From Coriobacteriia bacterium (GTDB taxonomy: Bacteria > Actinomycetota > Coriobacteriia > Anaerosomatales > PALSA-660): 25,670 bases of DNA. Under the pieces are notes generated by a model, which ran no database searches, was not told the origin of the DNA, and saw only the letters and a program-made list of their open reading frames with translations. The stretch lies in the NCBI GenBank assembly GCA_030652345.1, contig JAUSAU010000091.1, positions 1 to 25,670 on the forward strand, written 5' to 3'. Below, one piece after another: positions 1-8,268 of this stretch. The position numbers were made by a program, and so were the translations under genes. Every line of letters starts with the position of its first letter. Position 1 is the first letter of the stretch.

Positions 1-183
1 GTCTGCCGTCACGCGTTCGCCCCCCTGTCGGAGGGGTTCACCGAGGGGTACTTCGTCATGTGCCCGTGGCATGGGTGGCGCTACGACGTCAGGGACGGGA
101 CCACCGACCATCCCGGTGCCGACGTGAGGACCTACCCGGTCACGGTCCGCGGCGACGAGGTATTCGTCAGCGTCGCGGTGTAG
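1..183 (+). CDS. Rieske-type [2Fe-2S] ferredoxin, 3' end only
   Basis: The window opens inside this gene; 60 codons and the TAG stop remain. The fragment holds both halves of a Rieske cluster site: a Cys-x-His pair (CRH, residues 2-4 of the fragment) and, about 17 residues on, CPWHGW, giving the CxH...CxxH ligands for a [2Fe-2S] cluster. The tail after the second box is a short beta-rich stretch ending in VSVAV. CPWHGWRYD is the form usual in small soluble Rieske ferredoxins and in the Rieske domains of dioxygenases or nitrite reductase small subunits. The gene stops 45-50 residues after the second box, so no catalytic domain follows. It most likely passes electrons to an oxygenase or reductase encoded upstream, which cannot be seen here. 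It converges with the next gene across a 12-nt gap. Confidence 0.85.
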   Translation, partial: VCRHAFAPLSEGFTEGYFVMCPWHGWRYDVRDGTTDHPGADVRTYPVTVRGDEVFVSVAV

Positions 184-195
184 GCGCCTCGGGGT

Positions 196-450
196 CTACT
201 CGACGATGTCGTCAGCGCGTCCCCGTCCGTGGCGTGCTCGGTAGCGGTGCCGATTCACCGCGATGAAGACCACCGACGACACGACGAGGAACGCGCTCCA
301 CTCGACGGCCGGTGAAGCGCGGAACGCCTCGAGTGCGGTCGCGGTGAAGGCACCGGCGGCGAAGGGAGCGGTCGCGCGGTCGCGCGTCACGAGGCTCACG
401 AGCGCGAGCGCCGCCGCAGCGATCAACCATCCCCAGAACCACGGCCGCAT
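196..450 (-). CDS. small NfeD-like integral membrane protein
   Basis: An 84-residue protein with two or three hydrophobic segments (about residues 4-20, 28-44 and 48-62) and a basic, soluble C-terminal tail (RHRYRARHGRGR). The pattern of a Trp-rich N-terminus, a small-residue-rich hairpin and a WSAFLVVSSVVF segment resembles the membrane part of short NfeD-family proteins, which often work beside SPFH/stomatin proteins. The OB-fold domain of longer NfeD proteins is absent. The start at 450 is chosen because GAAGGGGA lies just upstream on the minus strand; an upstream ATG at 561 would add 37 residues of non-membrane, cysteine-rich sequence with no ribosome site. The family call is tentative; a membrane protein is well supported. 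It is divergent from cysK. Confidence 0.55.
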   Translation of the reverse strand: MRPWFWGWLIAAAALALVSLVTRDRATAPFAAGAFTATALEAFRASPAVEWSAFLVVSSVVFIAVNRHRYRARHGRGRADDIVE

Positions 451-551
451 CAGTTCCCCTTCGACCGGCACAGCGTAGCGCACCGGCGCGTCCGAGTGGG
501 AACAGCACGAATCGCACATCAGTAGTGCGTGAACGGTTCGGTCGGGGCGGG

Positions 552-557
552 TAGACT
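552..557 (+). promoter_or_regulatory. candidate -10 box for cysK
   Basis: TAGACT in the context GGGTAGACT, 55 nt before the cysK start, with a weak -35 (GTGAAC at 529-534) 17 nt upstream. The same TAGACT box appears in front of the cardiolipin synthase gene at 11857-11862. Placement is by eye only. Confidence 0.35.
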
Positions 558-612
558 CCACTCACGATCACATCAGGCGCGTCACCGGCGTCGGCTCACC
601 ACGGAGGTCCCC

Positions 613-1568
<956 letters not shown>

Positions 1569-1572
<4 letters not shown>

Positions 1573-1985
1573 GGGTCTCTCAACGCCTCGACTACACACT
1601 GCGCGGCCTGACCTCGCTGGCCGAGCGTCCCGCCGGGACGTTCCTCGCGGCAGGGGAGATCGCCGACAGCCTGAGTCTGCCGCGGCGGTTCGTGGAGCAG
1701 CAGTTCACCGCGCTCGCCCGCGCCGGCCTCGTCGAGTGCCGGCGCGGTGCGGGCGGCGGGTGCGCCTTGGCGCGGCCCGCTTCCGAGATCAGCGTCGGAG
1801 AGGTCGTCAGGGCGGTGCAGGGCTCGGTGCTGGACGTTCCCCGGGTGACCGGCTCCGCCGTCTCGGAGATGTGGGCGGACTCCGCGGCAGCTCTCGACGA
1901 GGCGCTCGAGGAGGTCACGATCGAAGAACTCGCGACGCGACAGAGGGAGCTCGACGCCGAAGCGGCGCCCATGTACTACATTTAG
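1569..1985 (+). CDS. Rrf2-family regulator, CymR-like, with CysK-binding type C-terminus
   Basis: A 138-residue winged-helix transcription regulator of the Rrf2 family. Residues 1-70 hold the DNA-binding domain: VSQRLDYTLRGL helix, IADSLSLPRRFVEQQF recognition helix, and the wing RRGAGGGCALARP. The three cysteines that bind the Fe-S cluster in IscR are absent; the only cysteines are C57 and C65, in or beside the wing. The C-terminal part (MWADSAAALDEALEEVTIEEL...) ends in MYYI. From memory, the Bacillus cysteine regulator CymR has a very similar tail ending in MFYI, and CymR works as a complex with CysK. The GTG start overlaps the cysK stop (GTGA at 1569-1572); an upstream ATG at 1551 would only add six residues. 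Inferred role: a repressor of cysteine and sulfur genes that reads O-acetylserine through CysK. Confidence 0.85.
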
Positions 1986-1988
1986 CTC

Positions 1989-2651
1989 ATGGCAGCCGAT
2001 GCGACGCAGGCACTCCAGATAGGCGCGGCCGCGTTCGCGATCGCCCTGACGGGTGCGATGGCGCCGGGACCGCTTCTCACCGTCGCGGTCGAACAGACCC
2101 TGCGCCACGGCAAGCGCGCCGCGATGCTACTGATGGTCGGTCACGCGCTGCTCGAGGCGGCGCTGCTCACCGGTCTCGCATTCGGACTCCACAGGATCCT
2201 CGTGCTGCCGGCCGTCTCGACCGGACTCTCGCTCGTGGGCGGCGCGTTCCTGCTGTGGATGGGCGGGACGATGCTGCGCGACGCCGTGCGGGGGCGCATC
2301 TCCCTCGATCTGAAGGCGACCGAAGCGGCCCCCGGCAGGTTCGGACCGATCGTGCGCGGTGCGGCGGTGAGCCTCGCGAACCCCTACTGGGTGATGTGGT
2401 GGGCGACCATCGGCCTCAAGCTCGCCTCCGACAGCATCGCGATCGGTCCGCTCGGCATCGCGGCGTTCTTCCTGGGGCATGAACTCGCCGATTTCGCCTG
2501 GTACTTCGTGATCGCCCTGGCAGTCGCGTCAGGACGTCGCTTCATCTCGGATCGCGTCTACCGGTGGGTCATCGGCGGCTGCGCCGCTCTGCTCGTCTAC
2601 CTCGCTGCGGTCTTCCTCATCGCCGGGATCAGGGGCCTCGGCGTCCTCTGA
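1989..2651 (+). CDS. LysE/RhtB-family amino acid exporter
   Basis: A 220-residue inner-membrane protein with about six hydrophobic segments (near residues 10-30, 42-68, 70-90, 115-140, 150-180 and 190-217). The N-terminal GAMAPGPLL (22-30) is the family signature (G-x-x-x-P-G-P), and a conserved NPYW sits near 138. LysE/RhtB proteins export amino acids such as lysine, threonine, homoserine, or cysteine and O-acetylserine, using the proton gradient. The start lies only 3 nt after the regulator stop, so it belongs to the cysK operon. That setting suggests export of cysteine or O-acetylserine, as described for the RhtB-type exporter EamB; this substrate is inferred from context, not seen in the sequence. 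Confidence 0.85.
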   Translation: MAADATQALQIGAAAFAIALTGAMAPGPLLTVAVEQTLRHGKRAAMLLMVGHALLEAALLTGLAFGLHRILVLPAVSTGLSLVGGAFLLWMGGTMLRDAVRGRISLDLKATEAAPGRFGPIVRGAAVSLANPYWVMWWATIGLKLASDSIAIGPLGIAAFFLGHELADFAWYFVIALAVASGRRFISDRVYRWVIGGCAALLVYLAAVFLIAGIRGLGVL

Positions 2652-2812
2652 CATATACCGTCCCGACCGTTCACCGAGCATGCGGTGCCGCTCCCGTTAT
2701 GCGATAGAACGTGCGCGGATGGAATAGGTTCCGCATCGGCTGTGCACGGCGAGTCGCATACAGCGGATTATCCACGCACGCGGTACCCGTCACAGCGCGA
2801 AATCCAGTCGCA

Positions 2813-2841
2813 GCATACGAAAGAGTGGATTGCCGTATGCA
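2813..2841. repeat. inverted repeat upstream of the livK promoter
   Basis: GCATACG (2813-2819) and CGTATGC (2835-2841) are exact reverse complements separated by 15 nt. The centre lies about 40 nt before the candidate -35 box, where an activator or repressor could bind. No regulator family is recognised from the arms. Confidence 0.4.
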
Positions 2842-2863
2842 CGCGCAAGGTGCGGTTTCGTGT

Positions 2864-2893
2864 TGTTAGTCGAAGAAACGCTCTGCTACACTT
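2864..2893 (+). promoter_or_regulatory. candidate promoter for livKHMGF
   Basis: TTGTTA (2864-2869), an 18-nt spacer and TACACT (2888-2893) give a plausible housekeeping-sigma promoter, each box matching four of six consensus bases. The predicted transcript would have a leader of about 80 nt before livK. Confidence 0.45.
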
Positions 2894-2982
2894 CTTGAAT
2901 CCTGACGGTCGGGTGTATTCAGGGAGCGCACGGCACAGTACCTCCGACCAGCAGATCCGGCAGTCGAGTACGGAGGAAAGGG

Positions 2983-4188
2983 ATGAGCATGGCTAAGGCT
3001 AAGAAGTATCTGGCGATCGTCGCCCTGCTTGCCGCTGTGGCGCTCGTCGTCACGGGTTGCGGTGGCAGCACGCCGGCGCCGACCGAAGGGGCCGCCAAGG
3101 CCGTCACGGTCAAGATCGGTATCGGTGCCCCGATCACCCAGGGCGCAGTCGCACTCGGCAAGGGTATGGAGCGTGGCGCCAAGCTGGCCATCAAGGACAT
3201 GAACGCGTCCGAGGAAGCCAAGAAGCTCGGCATCACCTTCGCCAGCGTCACGGGCGACGACCAGGGCGACCCCAAGACGGGCGTCACCGTGGCCAACCAG
3301 TTCGCGTCCGACCCTGAGCTCGTCGGCGTCATGGGCCACCTGAACTCTGGTGTCTCGATCCCGGGCTCGAAGGTCTACAACGGTGCGAACCTCGTTCAGA
3401 TCTCGCCGGCGTCCACGAACCCCGCGCTGACCCAGCAGGGCTTCAAGAACGTCTTCCGCGTCTGCACGATCGACTCCGTCCAGGGCCCCGCGGGCGCTGA
3501 CGACGCAGTCGCCAAGCTCGGCAAGAAGGCCGTCTTCGTGGTCGACGACTCCACCCCGTACGGTGAGGGTCTGGCCGAGGAGTTCGCCAAGGAGTTCGAG
3601 GCGAAGGGCGGCAAGGTAGTCGGCAAGGAGAAGACCGGCGACAAGGACACCGACTTCAAGGCCCTCGTCACCAAGATCAAGTCCAAGGGCGCCGATATCG
3701 TCTACTACGGCGGCATCTACAACGCCGGCGCGCTCCTGAGCAAGCAGCTCAAGGAGGCCGGTGTCAAGGCTCCGCTCATGGGCGGCGACGGTCTCTACGA
3801 CGGTGAGTACATCAAGCTGGCCGGTGCCGCGAACGCCGAGGGCGACCTCTGCACCTCCGTCGGCCTGCCGCTCGACCTGCTCCCCGAGGGCGCCAAGTTC
3901 AAGGCCGCCTACAAGGCCGAGTACCCCAATGACGAGATCGCTGCCTACGACGCGTATGCGTACGATGCCGCGACCGTCATCATGAAGGCCACCCTCGAGG
4001 CCGCCGGCAAGGTCGGCGCCGACAAGGTGACCTCGACCGAGGGCAAGGTCGCCATCATCGCCGCCACCGCCGCGTTCAAGGGCACCGGCATCACGGGCGA
4101 GATCGCGTTCGACGCCAACGGCGACACCACCAACAAGGCAATCACGCTGTACGTGGTCAAGGGCGGCGCGTGGGCGCCCTTCAAGTAA
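2983..4188 (+). CDS. livK: branched-chain amino acid ABC transporter, substrate-binding lipoprotein
   Basis: A 401-residue type I periplasmic-binding-fold protein (Leu/Ile/Val-binding family) that captures amino acids outside the membrane. The N-terminus is a lipoprotein signal: KAKK, a hydrophobic core (residues 9-23) and the lipobox VTGC with the lipidated Cys at 26, followed by a flexible GGSTPAPTEGA linker. The mature domain starts with VKIGIGAPITQGAVALGKGMERGAKLAIKD, the usual first strand and helix, and ends with the GxTGEIAFDANGD segment typical of LivK/LivJ. The start at 2983 has GGAGG 6 nt upstream; ATG 2989 is less well spaced. It heads the livKHMGF operon but is separated from livH by a strong hairpin. 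Specificity for Leu/Ile/Val over other amino acids or amides is the family default, not proven here. Confidence 0.92.
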   Translation: MSMAKAKKYLAIVALLAAVALVVTGCGGSTPAPTEGAAKAVTVKIGIGAPITQGAVALGKGMERGAKLAIKDMNASEEAKKLGITFASVTGDDQGDPKTGVTVANQFASDPELVGVMGHLNSGVSIPGSKVYNGANLVQISPASTNPALTQQGFKNVFRVCTIDSVQGPAGADDAVAKLGKKAVFVVDDSTPYGEGLAEEFAKEFEAKGGKVVGKEKTGDKDTDFKALVTKIKSKGADIVYYGGIYNAGALLSKQLKEAGVKAPLMGGDGLYDGEYIKLAGAANAEGDLCTSVGLPLDLLPEGAKFKAAYKAEYPNDEIAAYDAYAYDAATVIMKATLEAAGKVGADKVTSTEGKVAIIAATAAFKGTGITGEIAFDANGDTTNKAITLYVVKGGAWAPFK

Positions 4189-4213
4189 GTCTGTAAGGAT
4201 CCATCGCTTGTAG

Positions 4214-4269
4214 TTCACCGGGTAGCCCGGGCGGGTGCACGAATCGACCCGCCCGGGCTTCGCGGTGAA
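4214..4269 (+). terminator. hairpin between livK and livH, likely partial terminator or mRNA stabiliser
   Basis: Perfect 13-bp arms AGCCCGGGCGGGT (4224-4236) and ACCCGCCCGGGCT (4247-4259) around a 10-nt loop, with an outer set TTCACCG (4214-4220) and CGGTGAA (4263-4269). There is no T-tract. It lies 25 nt past the livK stop and 105 nt before livH, a usual place for a structure that keeps binding-protein expression higher than permease expression. Confidence 0.75.
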
Positions 4270-4373
4270 GGCGGCGCACCCCCGTTTCCCCGGTTCCGGG
4301 TCGCGTCCGTCCTAACGTGCTACCATTCCCGCGGTCTCGATCGGGCCCGCAGGCAGGAAACGAGGAACAACTG

Positions 4374-5327
4374 GTGTCTGGAGATGTCCTTGTCCAGCAG
4401 CTGATCAACGGGATCACGCTGGGCGGCATGTATGCCCTCATCGCGCTGGGGTACACCCTCGTGTACGGCATCATGCTCATGATCAACTTCGCTCACAGCG
4501 AGATGTTCATGGCCGGCGCCTACGTCGGTCTGTTCACGCTCAATGCACTGACGATTCCGAACGCGGTCATCAGCAAGCAGACCGCGGAGTACTTCACGAC
4601 CAGCGGCATCGGACTCACGATCCTGTTCGTCATCGTGTTCGGTGTCGCCATGATCGCCGTCGGCATCATGGGCGTGCTCACCGAGCGGCTCGCCTATCGG
4701 CCACTGCGCAACGCACCCCGCCTGGCGCCGCTGATCTCCGCGATCGGCGTCTCGATCTTCCTGCAGAACGCGGTTCTGCTGTGGGTCGACAGCAAGGCGC
4801 TTCCGTTCCCCCGCACGCTTCCCGTCATGGATATCCCGCTGTTCGGGACCGCATCGGTCTCGACGCTGCAGATCTTCATACTGGTGACCGTCGTCGTCCT
4901 GCTCATCCTGCTCGACACGTTCGTGAGCAAGACCAGGATCGGCAAGGCGATGCGCGCCACCTCGCAGGACCGTGACGCGGCCGGCCTCATGGGCATCAAC
5001 ATCAACAACGTGATCGCCCTGGCCTTCTTCATCGGCCCGGCTCTCGGCGCGGTCGCCGGCATCTTCAACGGCATGTACTACGGCACGGTGAACTGGAACA
5101 TGGGGTTCATCCCCGGCATCAAGTCGTTCACCGCGGCCGTCATCGGCGGCATCGGCAACCTGCGCGGCGCGATGCTCGGGGGATTCACCCTCGGCATCAT
5201 CGAGTCGCTCTCAGCGGGCTTCCTCTCCGCCGGCTACAAGGATGTCATCGCGTTCATCATCCTGATCCTCGTCCTGATCTTCCGTCCGGGCGGTCTGCTC
5301 GGCGAGTCCGTCGTGGAGAAGGTGTAG
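4374..5327 (+). CDS. livH: branched-chain amino acid ABC transporter, permease LivH
   Basis: A 317-residue inner-membrane permease with about eight hydrophobic segments. The N-terminal LVQQLINGITLGGMYALIALGYTLVYG is the classic LivH opening, followed by MINFAHSEMFMAGAY. The cytoplasmic loop DRDAAGLMGININNVIALAFFIG carries the coupling motif that contacts the ATPases, and the final GGIGNLRGAMLGG segment matches the family. The GTG start at 4374 is preferred because GAGGAA lies about 7 nt upstream and the first residues then align with LivH; an ATG at 4317 would add 19 residues of charged, unlike sequence. It pairs with LivM to form the channel. Confidence 0.92.
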   Translation: MSGDVLVQQLINGITLGGMYALIALGYTLVYGIMLMINFAHSEMFMAGAYVGLFTLNALTIPNAVISKQTAEYFTTSGIGLTILFVIVFGVAMIAVGIMGVLTERLAYRPLRNAPRLAPLISAIGVSIFLQNAVLLWVDSKALPFPRTLPVMDIPLFGTASVSTLQIFILVTVVVLLILLDTFVSKTRIGKAMRATSQDRDAAGLMGININNVIALAFFIGPALGAVAGIFNGMYYGTVNWNMGFIPGIKSFTAAVIGGIGNLRGAMLGGFTLGIIESLSAGFLSAGYKDVIAFIILILVLIFRPGGLLGESVVEKV

Positions 5328-5346
5328 CCCCGTGGGTGGATCGAAG

Positions 5347-6576
5347 ATGGACATCAGAACGACGGTCGACACGGGTACGTGGACGACCGGCAAAATCGTG
5401 TTCGCGATCCTCATCGGGCTGCTGATCGTCGCATCCCCGCTCGTGCTGCAGGGATTCCAGACGCTCAGCTTCTTCGTGCGCATCCTGGCCGTCATCGGCA
5501 TCTACGTGATGCTGGCCCTCGGCCTCAACATCGTCGTCGGCTACGCCGGCCTGCTGGACTTGGGGTACGTCGCGTTCTACGCGATGGGCGCCTACGCCGC
5601 GGTCGTCGTGGGCGACCTGTTCGTGAAGTTCGTGGCCGCCAACGCCACGGGTGATATGGCGACGTTCTGGACAGCGAGTACGTGGATCATGATGTTGCCC
5701 GTCGCGGCGATCGTCGCGGCGATGACGGGCATCGCACTCGGTACTCCGGTCCTGCGCCTGCGCGGCGACTACCTCGCGATCGTCACGCTCGGCTTCGGTG
5801 AGATCATCCGGATCCTGGCCACGAACGACTTCCTCGGTCTGACCAACGGTGCGAAGGGCCTGCCGCGCGTCGGGCAGTCGATCCCGAACCCGATCGGCCT
5901 GACCTGGATGCAGGACAATCTGCGCTTCAACATCGATGCGATCAACTTCAAGTTCATGTTCTCGGTGAACCTGTACTGGTACTACGCGGTCGTGCTGTTG
6001 TGCATCCTCACGATCTTCATCGTCCGCCGGCTCGACAACTCGCGCCTCGGCCGCTCGTGGGTCGCGATGCGCGAGGACGAGGTGGCCGCGAGCTCGGTCG
6101 GCGTCAACATCATGACCGCCAAGCTGTGGGCGTTCTCGCTCGGGGCGGTCTGGGGCGGACTCGCCGGCGTCGTGTTCGCCAACTCACAGGGCTTCGTCAG
6201 TCCCGAGTCGTTCACGTTCATGGAGTCGGTGTTCATCGTCTCGATGGTCGTGCTCGGTGGTATGGGTTCCATCCCGGGCGTCATCGTCGGCGCGTGTCTG
6301 ATCGCCGGCATCCCGGAGCTCATCCGCGGGCTGGCACAGTCGCCGATGTTCTCGTCGGTCATCCCCGCCGAGACCGCTTCCGCGATCGCCAACTACCGCT
6401 ACCTGGTGTTCGGACTCCTCATGGTCATCATGATGGCGTTCAGGCCTCAGGGCATCATCCCCTCCCAGCGCCGCGCTCTCGAGCTGCACCCCGACGACAG
6501 CAAGATCCTGCACGATGAGGATCAGTCGATGTGGGACATCGAGCAGGGCGACAAGCGCTCGGAACATGACCTGTAG
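5347..6576 (+). CDS. livM: branched-chain amino acid ABC transporter, permease LivM
   Basis: A 409-residue partner permease of LivH. It has about eight to ten membrane segments. Typical blocks are LGLNIVVGYAGLLDLGYVAFYAMGAYAA, RLRGDYLAIVTLGFGEIIR, the coupling loop RSWVAMREDEVAASSVGVN and GGMGSIPGVIVGA. A polar tail of about 40 residues (SQRRALELHPDDSK...) follows the last segment, slightly longer than usual. The ATG at 5347 is chosen for GGTGGA 6 nt upstream; a GTG at 5332, 4 nt after the livH stop, is the alternative and adds five residues. Adjacency to livH and livG shows one operon. Confidence 0.92.
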   Translation: MDIRTTVDTGTWTTGKIVFAILIGLLIVASPLVLQGFQTLSFFVRILAVIGIYVMLALGLNIVVGYAGLLDLGYVAFYAMGAYAAVVVGDLFVKFVAANATGDMATFWTASTWIMMLPVAAIVAAMTGIALGTPVLRLRGDYLAIVTLGFGEIIRILATNDFLGLTNGAKGLPRVGQSIPNPIGLTWMQDNLRFNIDAINFKFMFSVNLYWYYAVVLLCILTIFIVRRLDNSRLGRSWVAMREDEVAASSVGVNIMTAKLWAFSLGAVWGGLAGVVFANSQGFVSPESFTFMESVFIVSMVVLGGMGSIPGVIVGACLIAGIPELIRGLAQSPMFSSVIPAETASAIANYRYLVFGLLMVIMMAFRPQGIIPSQRRALELHPDDSKILHDEDQSMWDIEQGDKRSEHDL

Positions 6577-6599
6577 GCGCCGGGAGAGCTGAGGAAACC

Positions 6600-7382
6600 A
6601 TGGCGCTTGTCGAAGCAAAGAACATCACGATGCAGTTCGGCGGCCTCAAGGCCGTCAACGACGTCACCCTGAACATCGGCGAAGGTGAGATCGTCGCCCT
6701 CATCGGCCCCAACGGCGCCGGCAAGACGACGTTCTTCAACATGCTCACGGGCATCTACAAGCCGACCGCGGGAGAGCTCTCGTTCGACGGGACAGCGATC
6801 CCCGGCAAGAAGGCGCACCAGATCTGCCGCATGGGGATCGCGCGCACCTTCCAGAACATCCGGCTCTTCGCCAACATGACGACGCTCGAGAACGTCATGC
6901 TCGGGCGGCATACGCGCACCAACGCCGGCCCCTGGCAGGCCATCCTGCGCGGACCGGGATTCCGCCGCGAGGAGCAGCACACGGTCGACGAGTCGCTCAA
7001 GTGGCTGCGTTTCGTCGGCCTGGTCGACAAGGCCAACGAGCTGGCGAAGAACCTCCCGTACGGCGCCCAGCGTCGTCTCGAGATCGCCCGCGCGCTGGCG
7101 ACCGAGCCCAAGCTCATCCTGCTCGACGAGCCGGCTGCGGGCATGAACCCGCAGGAGTCGGCCGACCTGACCAAGCTCGTCGGCAAGGTCCGCGAGTCCG
7201 GCGTCACGGTCCTGCTCATCGAGCACGACATGAAGGTCGTCATGGACATCGCGGACCGGATCTACGTCCTCGACTTCGGCGAGATGATCGCCGAGGGCAA
7301 GCCGGCGGAGATCCAGAAGAACCCGAAGGTCATCGAGGCCTACCTCGGCAAGGGCGCCGAGGCTATGTTGGCCCAGTCGTGA
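6600..7382 (+). CDS. livG: branched-chain amino acid ABC transporter, ATPase LivG
   Basis: A 260-residue ABC ATPase. Walker A is GPNGAGKT (36-43), the Q-loop glutamine is Q85 in ARTFQNIRLF, the signature region is LPYGAQRRLEIARAL (152-166), Walker B with catalytic Glu is LILLDEP (172-178) and the switch His is H209. The LPYGAQ signature replaces the canonical LSGGQ, as is common in LivG. The C-terminal NPKVIEAYLG is the usual LivG ending. Start at 6600 with GAGG 6 nt upstream. It forms a heterodimer with LivF that drives the LivHM channel. Confidence 0.94.
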   Translation: MALVEAKNITMQFGGLKAVNDVTLNIGEGEIVALIGPNGAGKTTFFNMLTGIYKPTAGELSFDGTAIPGKKAHQICRMGIARTFQNIRLFANMTTLENVMLGRHTRTNAGPWQAILRGPGFRREEQHTVDESLKWLRFVGLVDKANELAKNLPYGAQRRLEIARALATEPKLILLDEPAAGMNPQESADLTKLVGKVRESGVTVLLIEHDMKVVMDIADRIYVLDFGEMIAEGKPAEIQKNPKVIEAYLGKGAEAMLAQS

Positions 7383-7396
7383 GTGAGGCGGACCAC

Positions 7397-8185
7397 ATGA
7401 CCGACGAAACCACCACCACCACCACCGTCCCCGTGACGGCATCGGACGCGGCCCCGGCTGCGGCCGGTCAGCTCGTTCTGGATGTCGAGAAGATCCACAC
7501 CTTCTACGGTCAGATCGAGGCGCTCAAGGGCATCAGCGTCAAGGTCCGTCAGGGCGAGATCGTGACGCTGATCGGTGCGAACGGCGCCGGCAAGTCCACG
7601 ACGCTCAAGACGATCTCCGGCCTGCTCGCACCGCGAGAGGGCTCGATCACCTTCATGGGCCAGACCATCTCCGGCATGAAGGTGCACGACGTCACCAAGA
7701 TGGGCGTCATCCAGGTTCCCGAAGGCCGTCGCATCTTCCCGCGCATGACCGTCGAGGAGAACCTCGAGATGGGCGCGTTCCTGCGGGTCAAGGACGCGGC
7801 CGCGGTCAAGGAGAGCATGGAGCAGGCGTACACGCTGTTCCCGCGCCTCCGGGAGCGCCGCACCCAGAAGGGCGGCACCCTGTCAGGCGGCGAGCAGCAG
7901 ATGCTGGCCATGGGCCGCGGCATCATGGCCGATCCGAAGCTCCTCATGCTCGATGAGCCGTCGATGGGTCTGGCTCCGGTCGTCGTGGAGACGATCTTCG
8001 AGACGATCGAGAAGCTCAACAAGGAGGGCATCACGATCCTGCTGGTCGAGCAGAACGCCGCGATGGCGCTCTCGATCGCGGACCGCGGATACGTGCTCGA
8101 GACCGGTAAGGTCGTGCTCGAGGGCCCCGGCAAGGAGCTGCTGCACAACGAGAAGGTGCGCAAGACCTATCTCGGCGAGGCGTAG
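7397..8185 (+). CDS. livF: branched-chain amino acid ABC transporter, ATPase LivF
   Basis: A 262-residue ABC ATPase: Walker A GANGAGKS (60-67), signature LSGGE (162-166), Walker B LLMLDEP (182-188), and the LivF-type LVEQNAAMALSIADRGYVLETG block. The first 25 residues form an unusual Thr/Ala-rich leader (six Thr in a row at 5-10) coded by six ACC codons; most LivF proteins begin close to the LEVxxIxxxYG strand. The ATG at 7397 has GAGGCGG 6 nt upstream; a GTG at 7379 overlapping the livG stop is possible and adds six residues. It is the last gene of the operon, followed by a strong hairpin. Confidence 0.94.
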   Translation: MTDETTTTTTVPVTASDAAPAAAGQLVLDVEKIHTFYGQIEALKGISVKVRQGEIVTLIGANGAGKSTTLKTISGLLAPREGSITFMGQTISGMKVHDVTKMGVIQVPEGRRIFPRMTVEENLEMGAFLRVKDAAAVKESMEQAYTLFPRLRERRTQKGGTLSGGEQQMLAMGRGIMADPKLLMLDEPSMGLAPVVVETIFETIEKLNKEGITILLVEQNAAMALSIADRGYVLETGKVVLEGPGKELLHNEKVRKTYLGEA

Positions 8186-8214
8186 AGCCCGCTCCTGCCA
8201 CACAGCGCGTGTAC

Positions 8215-8247
8215 CGATGGCCGTCCCCTTCGCGGGGGCGGCCATCG
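8215..8247. terminator. strong hairpin terminator between convergent livF and amidohydrolase genes
   Basis: Arms CGATGGCCGTCCCC (8215-8228) and GGGGGCGGCCATCG (8234-8247) pair over 14 bp with one G-U on the plus strand, around the loop TTCGC. It lies 30 nt after livF and 22 nt beyond the end of the convergent gene, so it may serve both directions. No strong T-tract follows. Confidence 0.8.
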
Positions 8248-8268
8248 TCGTTGCCGGGCGGGGATGGT

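Larger units (their letters stand above)
2652..2982. other. 331-bp intergenic regulatory region before livK
   Basis: There is no credible gene here. The region is clearly less GC-rich than its surroundings and carries a candidate promoter (2864-2893), an inverted repeat (2813-2841) and a ribosome site (GGAGG, 2972-2976) for livK. An open frame across it runs through the promoter and has no ribosome site or recognisable protein. No clear terminator for the upstream operon was seen. Confidence 0.6.

Noticed and set aside
451..612. SAM or T-box riboswitch before cysK
   Set aside because: The predicted leader is about 50 nt, too short, and no conserved riboswitch core or terminator hairpin was seen.
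2767..2775. DnaA-box-like TTATCCACG, considered as a replication origin signal
   Set aside because: It is a single site with one mismatch; no cluster of boxes, AT-rich unwinding region or dnaA/dnaN genes nearby.
2685..2996. 103-codon open frame in the region before livK
   Set aside because: It runs through the candidate promoter and the livK ribosome site, lacks its own ribosome site and has no recognisable features.
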